A stretch of 64,000 nt of DNA from Mesotoga sp. Brook.08.105.5.1 (GCF_002752635.1 NZ_AYTW01000017.1:62001-126000); one strand, 5' to 3'. Positions 1-9,545 are shown, counted from the first letter of the stretch. The notes: generated by a model from the letters alone, not told the origin. Made by a program: numbers and translations.

Positions 1-735
1 ACGAGAGAAGACTTACTCAGGGTGACTGAAGAAAACCTGAACAAACTCTTGAGAAGGATCGCTTCAGGAAGGTTGAGAGAGGCGGGGAAGATAGGGCAGG
101 CACTGGGAAGGATAGAGAACAGGTACAAGATGGCCAAGCATTTCATTTTCAAGATAGAGGATGGGAAGTTCGATTACAGGAGAAATGAAGAAAGTATAGC
201 CTTTGAAGCTTCTCTTGATGGATTTTATATAATCCGAACCAGTGTAGAGAAAGAGAAGTTGACTGCAGAAGAAGTGGTGTACAGCTACAAGAGTCTATCC
301 AGAGTTGAGAGGGCATTCAGGACGCTAAAGGGAGTGGATCTGAAGATACGGCCAATACACCACTGGCTTGAGAAGAGAGTGAGGGCTCACATATTTCTCT
401 GCATGCTAGCGTATTATGTTGAATGGCATTTGAGGGAGTTATGGAAGAGCCTGATCTTCACTGACGAATATACCGATAGAGAACATGTACTACAGGCTAT
501 TAGATCCAAAAGCGCACTTGAGAAGACGAGGAAGAAGAAGCTGAGTGACGGGACACCGGTACACAGCTTTCAGACTCTTCTATCTGAAATGAGTACGATT
601 GTCTGTAACGATGCCAGGGTACCTGCGGTACCGGAGATACCTTCATTCACGATAATAACAACTCCCAACGAGGTACAGAGAAAAGCTCTTGAACTTGTCG
701 GATTGAAACAACTCAGCAAACGTAGACAGAAATAA
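1..735 (+). CDS. IS4/IS1634-family transposase, C-terminal part (partial at window edge)
   Basis: The reading frame is open from the first base, so the protein starts outside the window; 244 codons are seen. The segment around residues 95-140 has the pattern YxxLxxVExxFRxLK followed by a hydrophobic helix, which matches the YREK region around the third catalytic acid of IS4-superfamily DDE transposases, and resembles the IS1634 group. It would cut and paste its own element. The stop at 733-735 is followed within about 50 bases by a chromosomal gene fragment on the other strand, so the right end of the element lies here. The first GTG inside (22) is not needed as a start. Whether the element is complete cannot be judged from this window. 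Confidence 0.8.
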   Translation, partial: TREDLLRVTEENLNKLLRRIASGRLREAGKIGQALGRIENRYKMAKHFIFKIEDGKFDYRRNEESIAFEASLDGFYIIRTSVEKEKLTAEEVVYSYKSLSRVERAFRTLKGVDLKIRPIHHWLEKRVRAHIFLCMLAYYVEWHLRELWKSLIFTDEYTDREHVLQAIRSKSALEKTRKKKLSDGTPVHSFQTLLSEMSTIVCNDARVPAVPEIPSFTIITTPNEVQRKALELVGLKQLSKRRQK

Positions 736-800
736 TCACTTCATTTCTCTGAAATCCTTTCAGATAGCTATTTCTTGCTTGCTCAGTTCGGGAACTTCAG
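1..800 (+). mobile_element. Right end of an IS4/IS1634-type insertion sequence
   Basis: The element comprises the transposase 3' end and a short non-coding tail. Its right border is placed between about 780 and 815, because the downstream minus-strand gene loses family similarity there and stops at 783. The terminal inverted repeat cannot be confirmed because the left end is outside the window, so the border is approximate. Confidence 0.5.
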
Positions 801-1259
801 GTTAGTGATTGCCGCATCGAAACCTGCTCCAACAACGTTTACTGCATATCTAGTTGAATTAGTGCCGTTGAAATCTTTGAAGTTTACCCTTAGCAGGTCG
901 ATCTCGCGAATTCTCTTTCCAGATGCTATTTTCACCATTTCTCTGTAGTCTTGTTCAAGGTTTATGGCTCTCGCGAGATCATTCCCTGAGCCAACGGCGA
1001 CTATGCCGATAGAAGCTCCCGAATTGCCAGCTTTCATTCCGTTTATGACCTCATTCAGAGTCCCGTCTCCGCCAACACTTATTATTCTCTCGTAGCCGCT
1101 GTTAAGAGCCACAAACTGCAGAGCATCACCTATACCCGTCGTTATGTGTAGGTCATAATCACCAAGTTTTTCGCGAATCAGTTCGGAGATGTAGCTTTCA
1201 AACTCACGGCCTGCTTGACCATGACTGGCATTTGGATTAACTACTACGAGCGTATTCAA
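783..1259 (-). pseudogene. Lipid/diacylglycerol kinase-like gene (LCB5/YegS type), 3' truncated by the IS
   Basis: The 158-residue product begins MNTLVVVNPNASHGQAG and contains the GGDGTLNEVING nucleotide-binding motif (near residues 62-73) and the VGSGNDLAR motif of the diacylglycerol kinase catalytic domain. Complete YegS/LCB5-like lipid kinases have roughly 300 residues, so only the N-terminal catalytic lobe remains. The last residues before the stop at 783 probably come from the end of the insertion sequence. The start is TTG with a good GGAGGT site 7 bases upstream. It follows kamE in the same direction after a gap of 49 bases and may be cotranscribed. It is probably non-functional, since the second lobe of the fold is missing. 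Confidence 0.75.
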
Positions 1260-1308
1260 AACACCTTACCTCCGCTTAAGCTACGATGGTAGATTCTATC
1301 ACAAGTTA

Positions 1309-2088
1309 TCAGACCACAGACTCGAGTTTGTGGACAATGAAACTTGCTACATCTTCAGCAAAAGTGCCTGGCCCGAATCCCGCATCGTATCCCAATTCCT
1401 TTGCCAGTTCATGAGTTATTCTTGCTCCACCTGCCACCAAAACGATCTTCTTCCTAATGTTTTCCGCTTCAAGAAGCTCCACAAGGGCAGTCATATTCTT
1501 CAGATGAACGTTCTTGGCAGTTACAGTTTGAGATACCAGAATAGCATCGGCATTTAGTTCAATTGCCCTTGCTACCAACTCCTCGTTTTGGACCTGGCTA
1601 CCTAGATTGTGAGCATCTATGTTCCTGTATCGTTCCAACCCATAGTGACCTGCAAAGCCTTTCATATTCATTATTGCGTCAATGCCAACAGTGTGAGCGT
1701 CCGTTCCTGTGCTAGCTCCAACCACAACTACCTTTCTCCCTATCCGCTCTTCAATGAACCTGTCGATCTCCTCCATAGACAGTTTCTCCATTGCTATCTT
1801 GGGAACTCTAATAGAAGTGTAGTCAACTGAATGGGAGGATTCTCCGTATGCTACAAAAAAAGTGAATCCGGTCGTCATCTCTCTTGAAAATGAGATCTGA
1901 GGATTTTTTAGGCCCATCTTTCGCATCAATAATCTGGCAGCCTCATCGGCCTCGGGACCTCCAGGTAGAGGAAGAGTAAAGCTGAGCTGAACTTTGCCGT
2001 CGTTCATCGTGTCTCCGTAGGGAGTGATCCTGGTGAGATCTACTGCAGCAGGAAGTTCATTCTTTTTGTATGAGTTTTTATCCATCAT
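1309..2088 (-). CDS. kamE: Lysine 5,6-aminomutase, beta (B12-binding) subunit
   Basis: This subunit works with KamD to move the terminal amino group of beta-lysine, giving 3,5-diaminohexanoate; the enzyme needs adenosylcobalamin and PLP. The 259-residue protein carries the base-off cobalamin motif DAHTVG (D130-H132-G135). The lysine in MNMKG is K143. These line up, one residue offset, with cobalt-ligand His133 and PLP-Schiff-base Lys144 known for the clostridial beta subunit. A Rossmann-like B12 domain follows to the C-terminus (GYDAGFGPG). ATG 2088 was chosen because GGAGGGAGTT precedes it; the reading frame could extend to a TTG at 2100, but that lies inside the ribosome site. It overlaps the end of kamD by 11 bases, which suggests translational coupling. 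Confidence 0.95.
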   Translation of the reverse strand: MMDKNSYKKNELPAAVDLTRITPYGDTMNDGKVQLSFTLPLPGGPEADEAARLLMRKMGLKNPQISFSREMTTGFTFFVAYGESSHSVDYTSIRVPKIAMEKLSMEEIDRFIEERIGRKVVVVGASTGTDAHTVGIDAIMNMKGFAGHYGLERYRNIDAHNLGSQVQNEELVARAIELNADAILVSQTVTAKNVHLKNMTALVELLEAENIRKKIVLVAGGARITHELAKELGYDAGFGPGTFAEDVASFIVHKLESVV

Positions 2089-3640
2089 AACTCCCTCCAA
2101 GCATCTTCTCGATAAATGGATTCCTGTAGCTGTTTCCCTTTTTTTCGACTCCCTCCAGTCCTTTTCCGCCGTGGAGTGATCGCTTTATGTTTGCAAAAGT
2201 CCCCTTCTCTAGTGTCTCAAACAAACCTACTGATTGAATTTCCTTCAGTAGATCCACGGCTTCATCTAACACTCTGGAAGCTCTTTCCTGGATTATGCCA
2301 TCTTCTTTGAATACTATCTCATCACTAAGATTTCGCAGGTTATTGAATATGTACCGTGCGTTTTCAATTGCAAGGTACCTGTCGCTCATGAAGGGAGTGT
2401 GAATCGCTTCAGTAAGCATTCCAAGGAGTTGAATGCCTTGATTAGTCATGATGGAAATCACATTGAAAAGAGTATCCTGAGCGTAACCCATGAAGATGTT
2501 TCCTGTCATGAACTTTGTAGGAGGCATGTATTTCAGTGGCGCCTTCGGAAATATCTCCCGGCTCATCTGCGCTTGAGCAAGTTCGTACAGGAAGCCGTTT
2601 TCTATTGAGGGATCCATTTCAAAAGCGTGCCCAAGACCCATCTGTTCCTCGGGAATACCTGCCATTAATGCCAGCCTTTCGTTTATGAACTGGGAAGCCA
2701 GTACCGTGTGGGCTTCTTCATAGGCATCGGCAGTAGTCAGGTAGTTATCTTCACCGGTGTTGATTATTACTCCGGCGAATCCATTAATGACCCTTGAAAA
2801 GTATTGGTCGATTATGGTCCTCTTCATGTTTATGTCTCTGAACAAGATACCGTAAAGGGCATCGTTCAGCATGACATCAAGTCTTTCAATAGCTCCCATT
2901 GCCGCAATTTCCGGCATGCAAAGTCCGGAGCAATAATTACAGAGCCTGATATATCTTCCTACTTCTTCTCCAACTTCATCAAGCGCAGACCGCATTATTC
3001 TGAAATTCTCTTGAGTGGCGTATGTTCCACCGAAACCTTCCGTTGTCGGTCCAAAGGGGACATAATCCAGAAGGCTCTGCCCCGTCGATCTGATTACTGC
3101 TACTATGTCGGCGCCTTGCCTTGCTGCCGCCCTTGCTTGAACCACATCCTCATAAATGTTTCCAGTTGCTACTATCACATAGAGATAAGGTTTCTTGCCT
3201 TCACCCAGTTCCTGTATAAGAGAGTCGCGCTTAACTCGATTCAAGCGAATCTTCTCAACTGTCTCTTCCACTAAACCGTCGATAGCTCCAAAGACTTCGA
3301 CTTCAGGTCGGTAACCGAGACTTCTCAGGTCAAGTCTGCCATGTGAGATCTCCTCAGCAATTCTCTGTGGAGAGAGACCGGTTACGAGTATGGCATTGCC
3401 TATTGCGTATGCTGCGCCTTCGCTTAATAGGTTCGCGGATTTGAGGTGATCGACAACTACGTTTGACATTGGAACACCGTACTCATCGACTCCATCTATC
3501 CCGAGAAGCCTACATATTGCTCTCTCTACACTAACTGTAGTATGTTCGTTGACGAAATTGTGCACTGCATCAGCTATCTTTCGAGAGTAATTCCGCGCTT
3601 CTTCTACTTTATTCCAGTCTAAGTTCAGTTTTCCTTTCAT
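2078..3640 (-). CDS. kamD: Lysine 5,6-aminomutase, alpha subunit
   Basis: This 520-residue TIM-barrel subunit forms the active enzyme with KamE and handles D-lysine or beta-lysine in the second step of lysine fermentation. The sequence aligns throughout with known KamD proteins by eye, with characteristic stretches such as VRSTGQSLLDYVPFGPTTEG, RLCNYCSGLCMPEIA and FINERLALMAGIPEEQMGLG. Length is usual for the family. Its ATG overlaps the stop codon of kamC (ATGA), and its own 3' end overlaps kamE, so expression of the subunits is tied together. No defect is visible. Confidence 0.95.
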   Translation of the reverse strand: MKGKLNLDWNKVEEARNYSRKIADAVHNFVNEHTTVSVERAICRLLGIDGVDEYGVPMSNVVVDHLKSANLLSEGAAYAIGNAILVTGLSPQRIAEEISHGRLDLRSLGYRPEVEVFGAIDGLVEETVEKIRLNRVKRDSLIQELGEGKKPYLYVIVATGNIYEDVVQARAAARQGADIVAVIRSTGQSLLDYVPFGPTTEGFGGTYATQENFRIMRSALDEVGEEVGRYIRLCNYCSGLCMPEIAAMGAIERLDVMLNDALYGILFRDINMKRTIIDQYFSRVINGFAGVIINTGEDNYLTTADAYEEAHTVLASQFINERLALMAGIPEEQMGLGHAFEMDPSIENGFLYELAQAQMSREIFPKAPLKYMPPTKFMTGNIFMGYAQDTLFNVISIMTNQGIQLLGMLTEAIHTPFMSDRYLAIENARYIFNNLRNLSDEIVFKEDGIIQERASRVLDEAVDLLKEIQSVGLFETLEKGTFANIKRSLHGGKGLEGVEKKGNSYRNPFIEKMLGGSYDG

Positions 3641-5010
3641 TCACAGCCTCCCACGATATTGCCTTTTATCAGCTCTATGAATTTTTTGTCAAGTCCCATA
3701 ATACGGGCGATTGCAATAGCCTCCTTCGGAAAGATTACTTTGTCCCTCATTTCTATAAGTGAGTGGTCAACGTAGTAAGAAATCTCCCTGTCTCTTTCGG
3801 TTTCAATTCTGTGGTGATCAACACCTTTAATCATAAATAACTGGGCGGAGTTGATTTGGAGTGCCTCCTCGTAATGAGATGTGAAAATGGAGCGGCACTT
3901 GGGGTTGCGACCGAGATAATCGGCAGAGGCTATCAAGAAAGCGGGACCTTCAACAGGATTAGTGCTCCGACCGATCTCGTCGAACAGGAACAGGCCCGCG
4001 ATTTCCGCTTGAACTATCTCGATTGCTTCTTTCAGGTGTTGAATTTCTCCCGCAAACGACGACAGACCATCGGTGAAAGACTGTTTGTCCCCGCTGAAAT
4101 AAACCACCGACTCGTACACGGGAATAAAAGCTTTATTTGCAGGAACAAAGAGACCGTACTGAAACATTGTTTGAAGAAGAGCGACACTCCTGAGAAGAAC
4201 GGATTTCCCGGTCATGTTACCGCCAACGATGACAACCTTTCGTCCAAAGTTTGCTGAAAATGGCTGGAACTCCTTCCCCTTTTTTCTGAGGCTCTCGGAT
4301 ATCTCTGGATTGAAGAGGTCTTCGAACTCATACTCTCCAGAAGAGATTTCTGGTTTCCTCAAGCCTAGCTTCTTATTCAGATCGGTGAGAGCGATTACTA
4401 GGTCTATGTTTCCGGTCTTGTTAATCGCTTCCTCGAGGACGTCACGATACTCTCTTAGTCTATCCGAAAGATCGGCTCTCACCCTCCTCTCAATCTCGAA
4501 GTTCTTCTGAACAAGTTCATCAAGACTCTTGGTATGTTCTCCACCTATTCGCTGTAACCTGTGAAGCTCCTCCCTAACCTCACCGAGTGCATCGTCGAAG
4601 TTATTGGAGATATAGAAGCTCTCTGTTTGGGAATTATCAGGGTCTAGAATTGAAAATACGGGCGAAAGGCATGGGAGTTGCATCCATGAGCCGCAAGTGC
4701 CTAGTTCTTCCCTAAGCTTTTCGCACCAGTAAGTGAAGCTCTTGATTTCAAAGAGCTCTATATCCTCAAGCAAATTTCCACCGGAGAGGTTTGAGATTGT
4801 CCCCCTAACATCCCGGATCCTTGATAAAATTCGCTTAAGTGAAGGTACGATCTCTTCCTTCTTGAGAATCTCCTCTTGCCTTCTGTGAATTTCTTCTATT
4901 GACTTTCTGGTGGTAAGAAAGGTGAGGTTGCGCAGCGCCTCTCTTCCAATAGGTGTTATTGGCTCAATGAGAGAGATTATGTATTCAAATCCGCAGTCAA
5001 GGTATTTCAA
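3637..5010 (-). CDS. kamC: MutS-like ATPase of the lysine fermentation cluster
   Basis: This 457-residue protein has the C-terminal ATPase domain of the MutS family: Walker A GGNMTGKS, Walker B LFLFDEIG followed by RSTNPVEG, and the TSHYEEAL segment. It lacks the N-terminal mismatch-recognition domains of MutS. In the described Fusobacterium and Clostridium lysine clusters such a gene (kamC) always sits with kamB and kamDE, and the pair is thought to reactivate the aminomutase by exchanging damaged B12; that role is inference from gene context. The start is TTG at 5010, overlapping the kamB stop (TTGA), with GGAGGA about 9 bases upstream. A central helical part (residues about 120-200) looks like the MutS lever. 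A DNA repair role is unlikely. Confidence 0.85.
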   Translation of the reverse strand: MKYLDCGFEYIISLIEPITPIGREALRNLTFLTTRKSIEEIHRRQEEILKKEEIVPSLKRILSRIRDVRGTISNLSGGNLLEDIELFEIKSFTYWCEKLREELGTCGSWMQLPCLSPVFSILDPDNSQTESFYISNNFDDALGEVREELHRLQRIGGEHTKSLDELVQKNFEIERRVRADLSDRLREYRDVLEEAINKTGNIDLVIALTDLNKKLGLRKPEISSGEYEFEDLFNPEISESLRKKGKEFQPFSANFGRKVVIVGGNMTGKSVLLRSVALLQTMFQYGLFVPANKAFIPVYESVVYFSGDKQSFTDGLSSFAGEIQHLKEAIEIVQAEIAGLFLFDEIGRSTNPVEGPAFLIASADYLGRNPKCRSIFTSHYEEALQINSAQLFMIKGVDHHRIETERDREISYYVDHSLIEMRDKVIFPKEAIAIARIMGLDKKFIELIKGNIVGGCE

Positions 5011-6011
5011 TTTGCCGTCTCCTCCAGAACATCGATTACGGGAACACTGACAAACTTCTCCAGGGCTTCTACAAGCTCTCTTGACTTGACACTGAAACCT
5101 GTTGGCGAATAAGGGTTCACCGTTACCGCGATGAGATTGGCTGGATAAACAACTTCAAGTCTTCCTCCGGATCTTTCGTACTTCACGAGAGTCTGTTCGT
5201 CAACGAAAATACATGAAAAATCTCTAATTACTACTCTCGTTCCGGGTTCTGCAAGACGAAGCAAAACGGAAGATGTCAGTGATCCGTTTATGTAGATTGT
5301 TTTCCCCACAGTATCTGTGCTTGAGTACGATGCTGTCAAGGATGAGGAGGATAGTCTTTCAAAGACCCCATTATCATCTATCCATACACCGATCTCGAGG
5401 GGGAGTAGGCGATTTCGGAGCTCTCTTTCTGCACCGGGAAGAGAGATCAGCTTCACCGCAAAACGTGTCTTTCTTACTAATTCTTCTAAGTTCATCGACA
5501 GAGCGGCACCGGTTGCAAGGATTAATCCGTCCGATATTCGTGGAGCTCCGGGGCTAAGTCTCGATGTAGAACCATCTATAAGAACCTTATCACAGCCATA
5601 GGATTTCAACGTCTTTACAGTTTCGCACAGATAGTCCAGAATAGATGGCCCCGAAATTATTACTTCGCCAGCAGTCTCTGCTCTTGCGAAGACCGTTCTG
5701 CCGAGAGGGGATCTGTAATCCCTCAGGTCTAACACAGTGGCGGAAAACCGTCGGTTGTGGAAGTCCTTCTCGGATGTTGCGAAATAAGTGCCTTTACTGA
5801 CATTGATCTCGGGCTTTTTATTCAGGAAAATCTGGTCTATCTTCTCACCTTCAAGTCCCGTTGATGTCAGTCCAACAGAGACTCCCTCTTTTCTAAACTC
5901 TCTCAACAGCCGATTAAGTACGACCGTCTTACCGGTGTTCTTTTCCAGGCCGATCACGGATACTGTTTCAATTCCATCGGTTAATTCTATGACGCTGATG
6001 GGAGGTCTCAT
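5007..6011 (-). CDS. kamB: P-loop protein of the lysine fermentation cluster, putative aminomutase-reactivation partner
   Basis: The 334-residue product has an N-terminal P-loop, GLEKNTGKT (residues about 22-30), and a Mrp/CobQ-like look in the first 60 residues. The rest has no motif I can name. In known lysine clusters a protein of this kind (kamB) precedes the MutS-like gene, and both are suspected to keep lysine 5,6-aminomutase active. Its ATG overlaps the stop of the MaoC-like gene (ATGA), and its end overlaps kamC. The assignment rests on P-loop plus gene order rather than on a biochemical signature. Confidence 0.75.
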   Translation of the reverse strand: MRPPISVIELTDGIETVSVIGLEKNTGKTVVLNRLLREFRKEGVSVGLTSTGLEGEKIDQIFLNKKPEINVSKGTYFATSEKDFHNRRFSATVLDLRDYRSPLGRTVFARAETAGEVIISGPSILDYLCETVKTLKSYGCDKVLIDGSTSRLSPGAPRISDGLILATGAALSMNLEELVRKTRFAVKLISLPGAERELRNRLLPLEIGVWIDDNGVFERLSSSSLTASYSSTDTVGKTIYINGSLTSSVLLRLAEPGTRVVIRDFSCIFVDEQTLVKYERSGGRLEVVYPANLIAVTVNPYSPTGFSVKSRELVEALEKFVSVPVIDVLEETAN

Positions 6012-6418
6012 TCTCCAGTGAAGAGCAGCAATGCTTCGCCGTCAACTGCCTTCTCTCCATTGCTCTTCTCGACAGTTGTACCAACCAGTAGTCTCTTTTT
6101 CTCTTCGTTTTTCTCGAGGATTTCGATAGTGATCTTCACTTCCTCTTCCAAAAAGATTGGCTTCAAGAACTTGACTTCTTGTTTCATGTAGATAGAACCC
6201 GGTCCAGGAAAGTCATTTCCAAGGATGGCCGAGATGATTCCTACAGAAAGCATCCCGTGAGCTATCCTCCTTCCAAAACGTGTGTTTTTCGCGAATTCTT
6301 CGTCAGTATGAACAGGATTCTTGTCGCCAGTCAACTCGGCAAATGAATCTACCATAGCTGTTGTGATCACTCTCTTTGTAGAGAAACTTTTGCCTTCATA
6401 GAAATCTCGAAATCTCAT
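6008..6418 (-). CDS. MaoC-like (R)-specific enoyl-CoA hydratase, embedded in the lysine cluster
   Basis: The 136-residue hot-dog protein shows the MaoC hydratase motif with catalytic Asp and His: [16 protein letters not shown], then [10 protein letters not shown]. Proteins of this type hydrate trans-2-enoyl-CoA to (R)-3-hydroxyacyl-CoA. It lies between kamA and kamB with four-base overlaps on both sides (ATGA at 6415-6418 and at 6008-6011), so it is a true operon member. The likely substrate is crotonyl-CoA made by Kal, giving (R)-3-hydroxybutyryl-CoA; this is inference. The start was set at ATG 6418 rather than further upstream because of the stop-start overlap with kamA and the preceding GAAGGTGA. 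Confidence 0.85.
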   Translation of the reverse strand: MRFRDFYEGKSFSTKRVITTAMVDSFAELTGDKNPVHTDEEFAKNTRFGRRIAHGMLSVGIISAILGNDFPGPGSIYMKQEVKFLKPIFLEEEVKITIEILEKNEEKKRLLVGTTVEKSNGEKAVDGEALLLFTGE

Positions 6419-7683
6419 TTCTTCACCTTCTTTTCTTTCCACTTCTTAATTCTTTCTCTTCTCTGAAGGGTCGTGGGTTCGAAACTCATGGAATTTCCAT
6501 AAAGAAGGTCGGAGACACCCGTAAACTCGTATTTCTCTTTATAGAGACTGTCATCAACGTCGCTGGAAGTATCCTCCGGCTCATGATACGTGGTGATTAC
6601 TCCTTCATAATTTCTTAGAACGACTACTCTATCTGACTCGGAGATGTTGTACTGGGGCATCACTCTAATCTTACCGCCTCCGCCAGGGGCATCGACCACG
6701 AACGTTGGAACGCATAGTCCCGAAGTATTTCCAATCAAAGACTCCATGATTCCTATTCCTTTCCTTATGGAAGTTCTGAAATGGCCGATGCCTTGTGAGA
6801 GGTCACACTGATATATGTAATAGGGTCTAACTCGTATTTTGACAAGCTGGTGTACGAGCTCCATCATTATGTAGGGGGAATCATTCACTCCTCGAAGGAG
6901 AACGGATTGATTTCCCAACGGTATTCCTGCATCAGCGAGCATTTCGCATGCTCTCGTAGAATCGGGAGTGATCTCCAGTGGATGGTTGAAATGAGTGTTA
7001 ATCCAAATCGGGTGGTATTTTCTCAGCATTTCTACAAGTTCGGGAGTCACTCGTTGGGGAAGAACGACAGGTGTCCTGGTGCCAATTCTGATTATCTCCA
7101 CGTGGCGGATCTTTCTCAGCTCGCTAAGAATGTACTCGAGATATTCGTCTCCTACAAGCAATGCATCTCCTCCGGAGAGCAGCACATCTCTTACCTCTGG
7201 GGTTTGCCTAATGTATTCAAGTGCATCGTCAATTTCCTTTCTCGTTCTTGGCTTATCGAGTTGACCGGCAAATCTTCGTCGTGTACAATGCCTACAGTAC
7301 ATCGAGCACTGGTCTGTAATTAGAAAGAGGACCCTGTCGGGATATCTGTGAGTGAGTCCCGAAACCGGAGAGTCTTCATCTTCATGAAGTGGGTCAATCA
7401 TATCCCATCTGTCGATTCTCAGTTCCTTGTCCGTGGGAACTGCCTGCCTTCTTATCGGGCATCTTTGATTGATTGGGTCCATGAGAGTTGCATAGTACGG
7501 TGTAATTGACATTCGAAGTGTTCTAAGGCACTCGGCAATTCCGAGGGCCTCTTCTTCGGTGATCTCAATGATCTGCCTCAGACCTTCAACCGACTTCACT
7601 CTGTTGGCAACCTGCCAGCGCCAGTCACTCCATTGAGCAGTAGTAACCTCTTTCCACATTGGAATTTCCCTGTAATCTCGCAT
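6415..7683 (-). CDS. kamA: L-lysine 2,3-aminomutase
   Basis: This radical SAM/PLP enzyme converts L-lysine to L-beta-lysine, the first step of the pathway. The 422 residues include the cluster motif CSMYCRHC (CxxxCxxC), the GGDALL segment, and all three residues that define the lysine enzyme: Asp in YQCDLSQG (Asp293 in the clostridial enzyme), Asp and Lys in [10 protein letters not shown] (Asp330 and PLP-binding Lys337). Length and ends agree with the family. It starts nine bases after kdd with GAGGTGG as ribosome site. A second, divergent KamA-like gene lies at 53579-54682. Confidence 0.96.
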   Translation of the reverse strand: MRDYREIPMWKEVTTAQWSDWRWQVANRVKSVEGLRQIIEITEEEALGIAECLRTLRMSITPYYATLMDPINQRCPIRRQAVPTDKELRIDRWDMIDPLHEDEDSPVSGLTHRYPDRVLFLITDQCSMYCRHCTRRRFAGQLDKPRTRKEIDDALEYIRQTPEVRDVLLSGGDALLVGDEYLEYILSELRKIRHVEIIRIGTRTPVVLPQRVTPELVEMLRKYHPIWINTHFNHPLEITPDSTRACEMLADAGIPLGNQSVLLRGVNDSPYIMMELVHQLVKIRVRPYYIYQCDLSQGIGHFRTSIRKGIGIMESLIGNTSGLCVPTFVVDAPGGGGKIRVMPQYNISESDRVVVLRNYEGVITTYHEPEDTSSDVDDSLYKEKYEFTGVSDLLYGNSMSFEPTTLQRRERIKKWKEKKVKK

Positions 7684-7692
7684 TGCTCCACC

Positions 7693-8724
7693 TCAAATGT
7701 ATAGCTTCTGAAAAAGCCTTCTAATACTGTCTGATTCTCTCAAAATGTCCAACGCAAGCTCATCGTGGCCTTTGGTGTACCCGTTCCCGATGATCATGGT
7801 AATATCCTTCCCGACACCTTCTGCTCCTAGGGCCGCTCTGGTAAAGGAGGTGGCCATGCTGAAGAAATAAACTATGCCTTCGTTTTTGGTAACGAGTATC
7901 GAGCTCATCTCAGTGTTGGGAACATTCACATTGTTTACTACCACATCACAGAGCTTACCTGCTGTCAGTTCGTGAATCTTATTGTAAACTTCAAGAGGCT
8001 TTGTTGCATCTGCAATAACTACCTCATGGGCAAGGTTAAGCTCTCGGATCCTCTTCGCATTTTCTTCAGAATATTCTACTACAATCACTTTTCCTGAGTC
8101 ACCGCATTTCTTCATCGCTTGGTAGCAACATAACACTCCGGATTTTCCGCCACCCCCAAGTATTGCTACACTCATACCACGCTGCACAAGCTTGTCGACT
8201 TGCGCCGGAGCTCCCGCAACGTCCAGAACTGCAAGGGCCATCTTAGCGGGAATATCTGATGGCAGTTTTGCGTATATCCCACTCTCAAACAGTATAGCCT
8301 TCCCTTCGACATCCACCTGATCTTTTTCGAGATGCACCTTCAGAATCCTCTCGATTTTCAGCGGCGTCAAGGATAGCGAAACAAGTGAGGCAATTCTGTC
8401 GCCAACTTCTAATTTACGGTCTTTAAGGGCTTCTCCTATCCGCGAGACTCGACCAATTAGCATTCCTCCTGAGCCTGTAACTGGATTCTGAAGCTTCCCC
8501 CTATTGTTGACTATATCGATTATCATGGCAGCGATTCCCAATTCATCGTCTTTGCAAGCTTCTCTCATCTGGGTGAAACTAGCGGAGTCAACGTTAAGGG
8601 TTTCCACATCAACGGAGATTTCATTGTCATAAAGATCCTCTGAGTTGTCAATTTTTCTCGCTGCTTGAGGGAGAAATCCGAGCGGCTCAATAACTCTATG
8701 GCTCCCAAATGGGCATCCCTTCAT
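7693..8724 (-). CDS. kdd: L-erythro-3,5-diaminohexanoate dehydrogenase
   Basis: This 343-residue dehydrogenase oxidatively deaminates 3,5-diaminohexanoate to 3-keto-5-aminohexanoate with NAD(P)+. The start [14 protein letters not shown] and the motifs NPVTGSGGMLIGRV and AILGGGGKSG (dinucleotide-binding loop, residues about 186-195) are typical of Kdd. The protein is a remote relative of medium-chain dehydrogenases. Its ATG overlaps the kce stop codon by four bases. It stands between kce and kamA, the same neighbours as in described clusters. Confidence 0.93.
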   Translation of the reverse strand: MKGCPFGSHRVIEPLGFLPQAARKIDNSEDLYDNEISVDVETLNVDSASFTQMREACKDDELGIAAMIIDIVNNRGKLQNPVTGSGGMLIGRVSRIGEALKDRKLEVGDRIASLVSLSLTPLKIERILKVHLEKDQVDVEGKAILFESGIYAKLPSDIPAKMALAVLDVAGAPAQVDKLVQRGMSVAILGGGGKSGVLCCYQAMKKCGDSGKVIVVEYSEENAKRIRELNLAHEVVIADATKPLEVYNKIHELTAGKLCDVVVNNVNVPNTEMSSILVTKNEGIVYFFSMATSFTRAALGAEGVGKDITMIIGNGYTKGHDELALDILRESDSIRRLFQKLYI

Positions 8725-9545
8725 TTATCTTTCCTCCTAATTCCAAGTATTTCTCTTGCTTCGTTAGGAGCTGCTATGTCTCTGCCCAACTCTTTTGCGA
8801 TTCTCACTACTCTCTCCACCAGCTGAGCGTTAGAAACCGCAAGCTCTCCCCTTCTATAGTAGATATTGTCTTCAAATCCCACTCTAACATGTCCTCCCAT
8901 CAGGATGGCAACTGTTGCCAAAGGGAGCTCATACCTACCAATTCCTGCTGCGGTCCAGGTACTGTCAGTCGGTATATTGTTAACCATGTGAATCAGGTCT
9001 TCGATATTCCCTGGGCAGGCACCCGGAACACCAAGAACAAAGTCAAAGTGTATTGGGCTTCTTAACAGTCCTTTTTTTTGCAAACGTAGAGCATTTTCTA
9101 TCATGCCTCTTTCAAATACCTCTATCTCAGGCTTTATTCCTTTCTCTTTCATCTCCAGAGCGAAATACTCCATTGTTTTCTCTGAATTGAAGAAGACATC
9201 ATCTCCAAAGTTGCACGTTCCGGCAGAGAGGGTCGCCATCTCCGGATTGATCTCAAGAGGTTGAGATCTCTCTTCCACTTTATGCCATACTGCTCCACCG
9301 GTGGATGGCTGGAATATCAGATCGCACTTGCTTCTGATTCTTTCCATGATTTCTCTATAGATTTCACGATCTTGTGTGGGCTTTCCAGACGAGTCTCTTG
9401 CGTGAACGTGGACAATGCTCGCTCCTGAGAGAAAACAATCGTATGCTGCCTCCGAGATTTCTTCAGGAGAAACCGGTAGCGCCGGTTGTTGTTTTTTCGT
9501 GACTTCTGCACCGGTAAGAGCTGCAGTGATTATCAACTTATCCAT
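8721..9545 (-). CDS. kce: 3-keto-5-aminohexanoate cleavage enzyme (BKACE family)
   Basis: The 274-residue protein belongs to the DUF849/BKACE family, zinc-dependent TIM barrels that exchange acetyl-CoA for a beta-keto acid head. Here the products would be acetoacetate and 3-aminobutyryl-CoA. The zinc-ligand pair is seen in SIVHVHARD (residues about 44-52), and the C-terminal [11 protein letters not shown] segment is the family signature. It overlaps kal by eight bases and kdd by four, consistent with one transcript. Confidence 0.93.
   Translation of the reverse strand: MDKLIITAALTGAEVTKKQQPALPVSPEEISEAAYDCFLSGASIVHVHARDSSGKPTQDREIYREIMERIRSKCDLIFQPSTGGAVWHKVEERSQPLEINPEMATLSAGTCNFGDDVFFNSEKTMEYFALEMKEKGIKPEIEVFERGMIENALRLQKKGLLRSPIHFDFVLGVPGACPGNIEDLIHMVNNIPTDSTWTAAGIGRYELPLATVAILMGGHVRVGFEDNIYYRRGELAVSNAQLVERVVRIAKELGRDIAAPNEAREILGIRRKDK

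Noticed and set aside
2804-3274. Plus-strand frame of 156 codons inside kamD
   Set aside because: It is the antisense shadow of kamD, whose protein is well supported.
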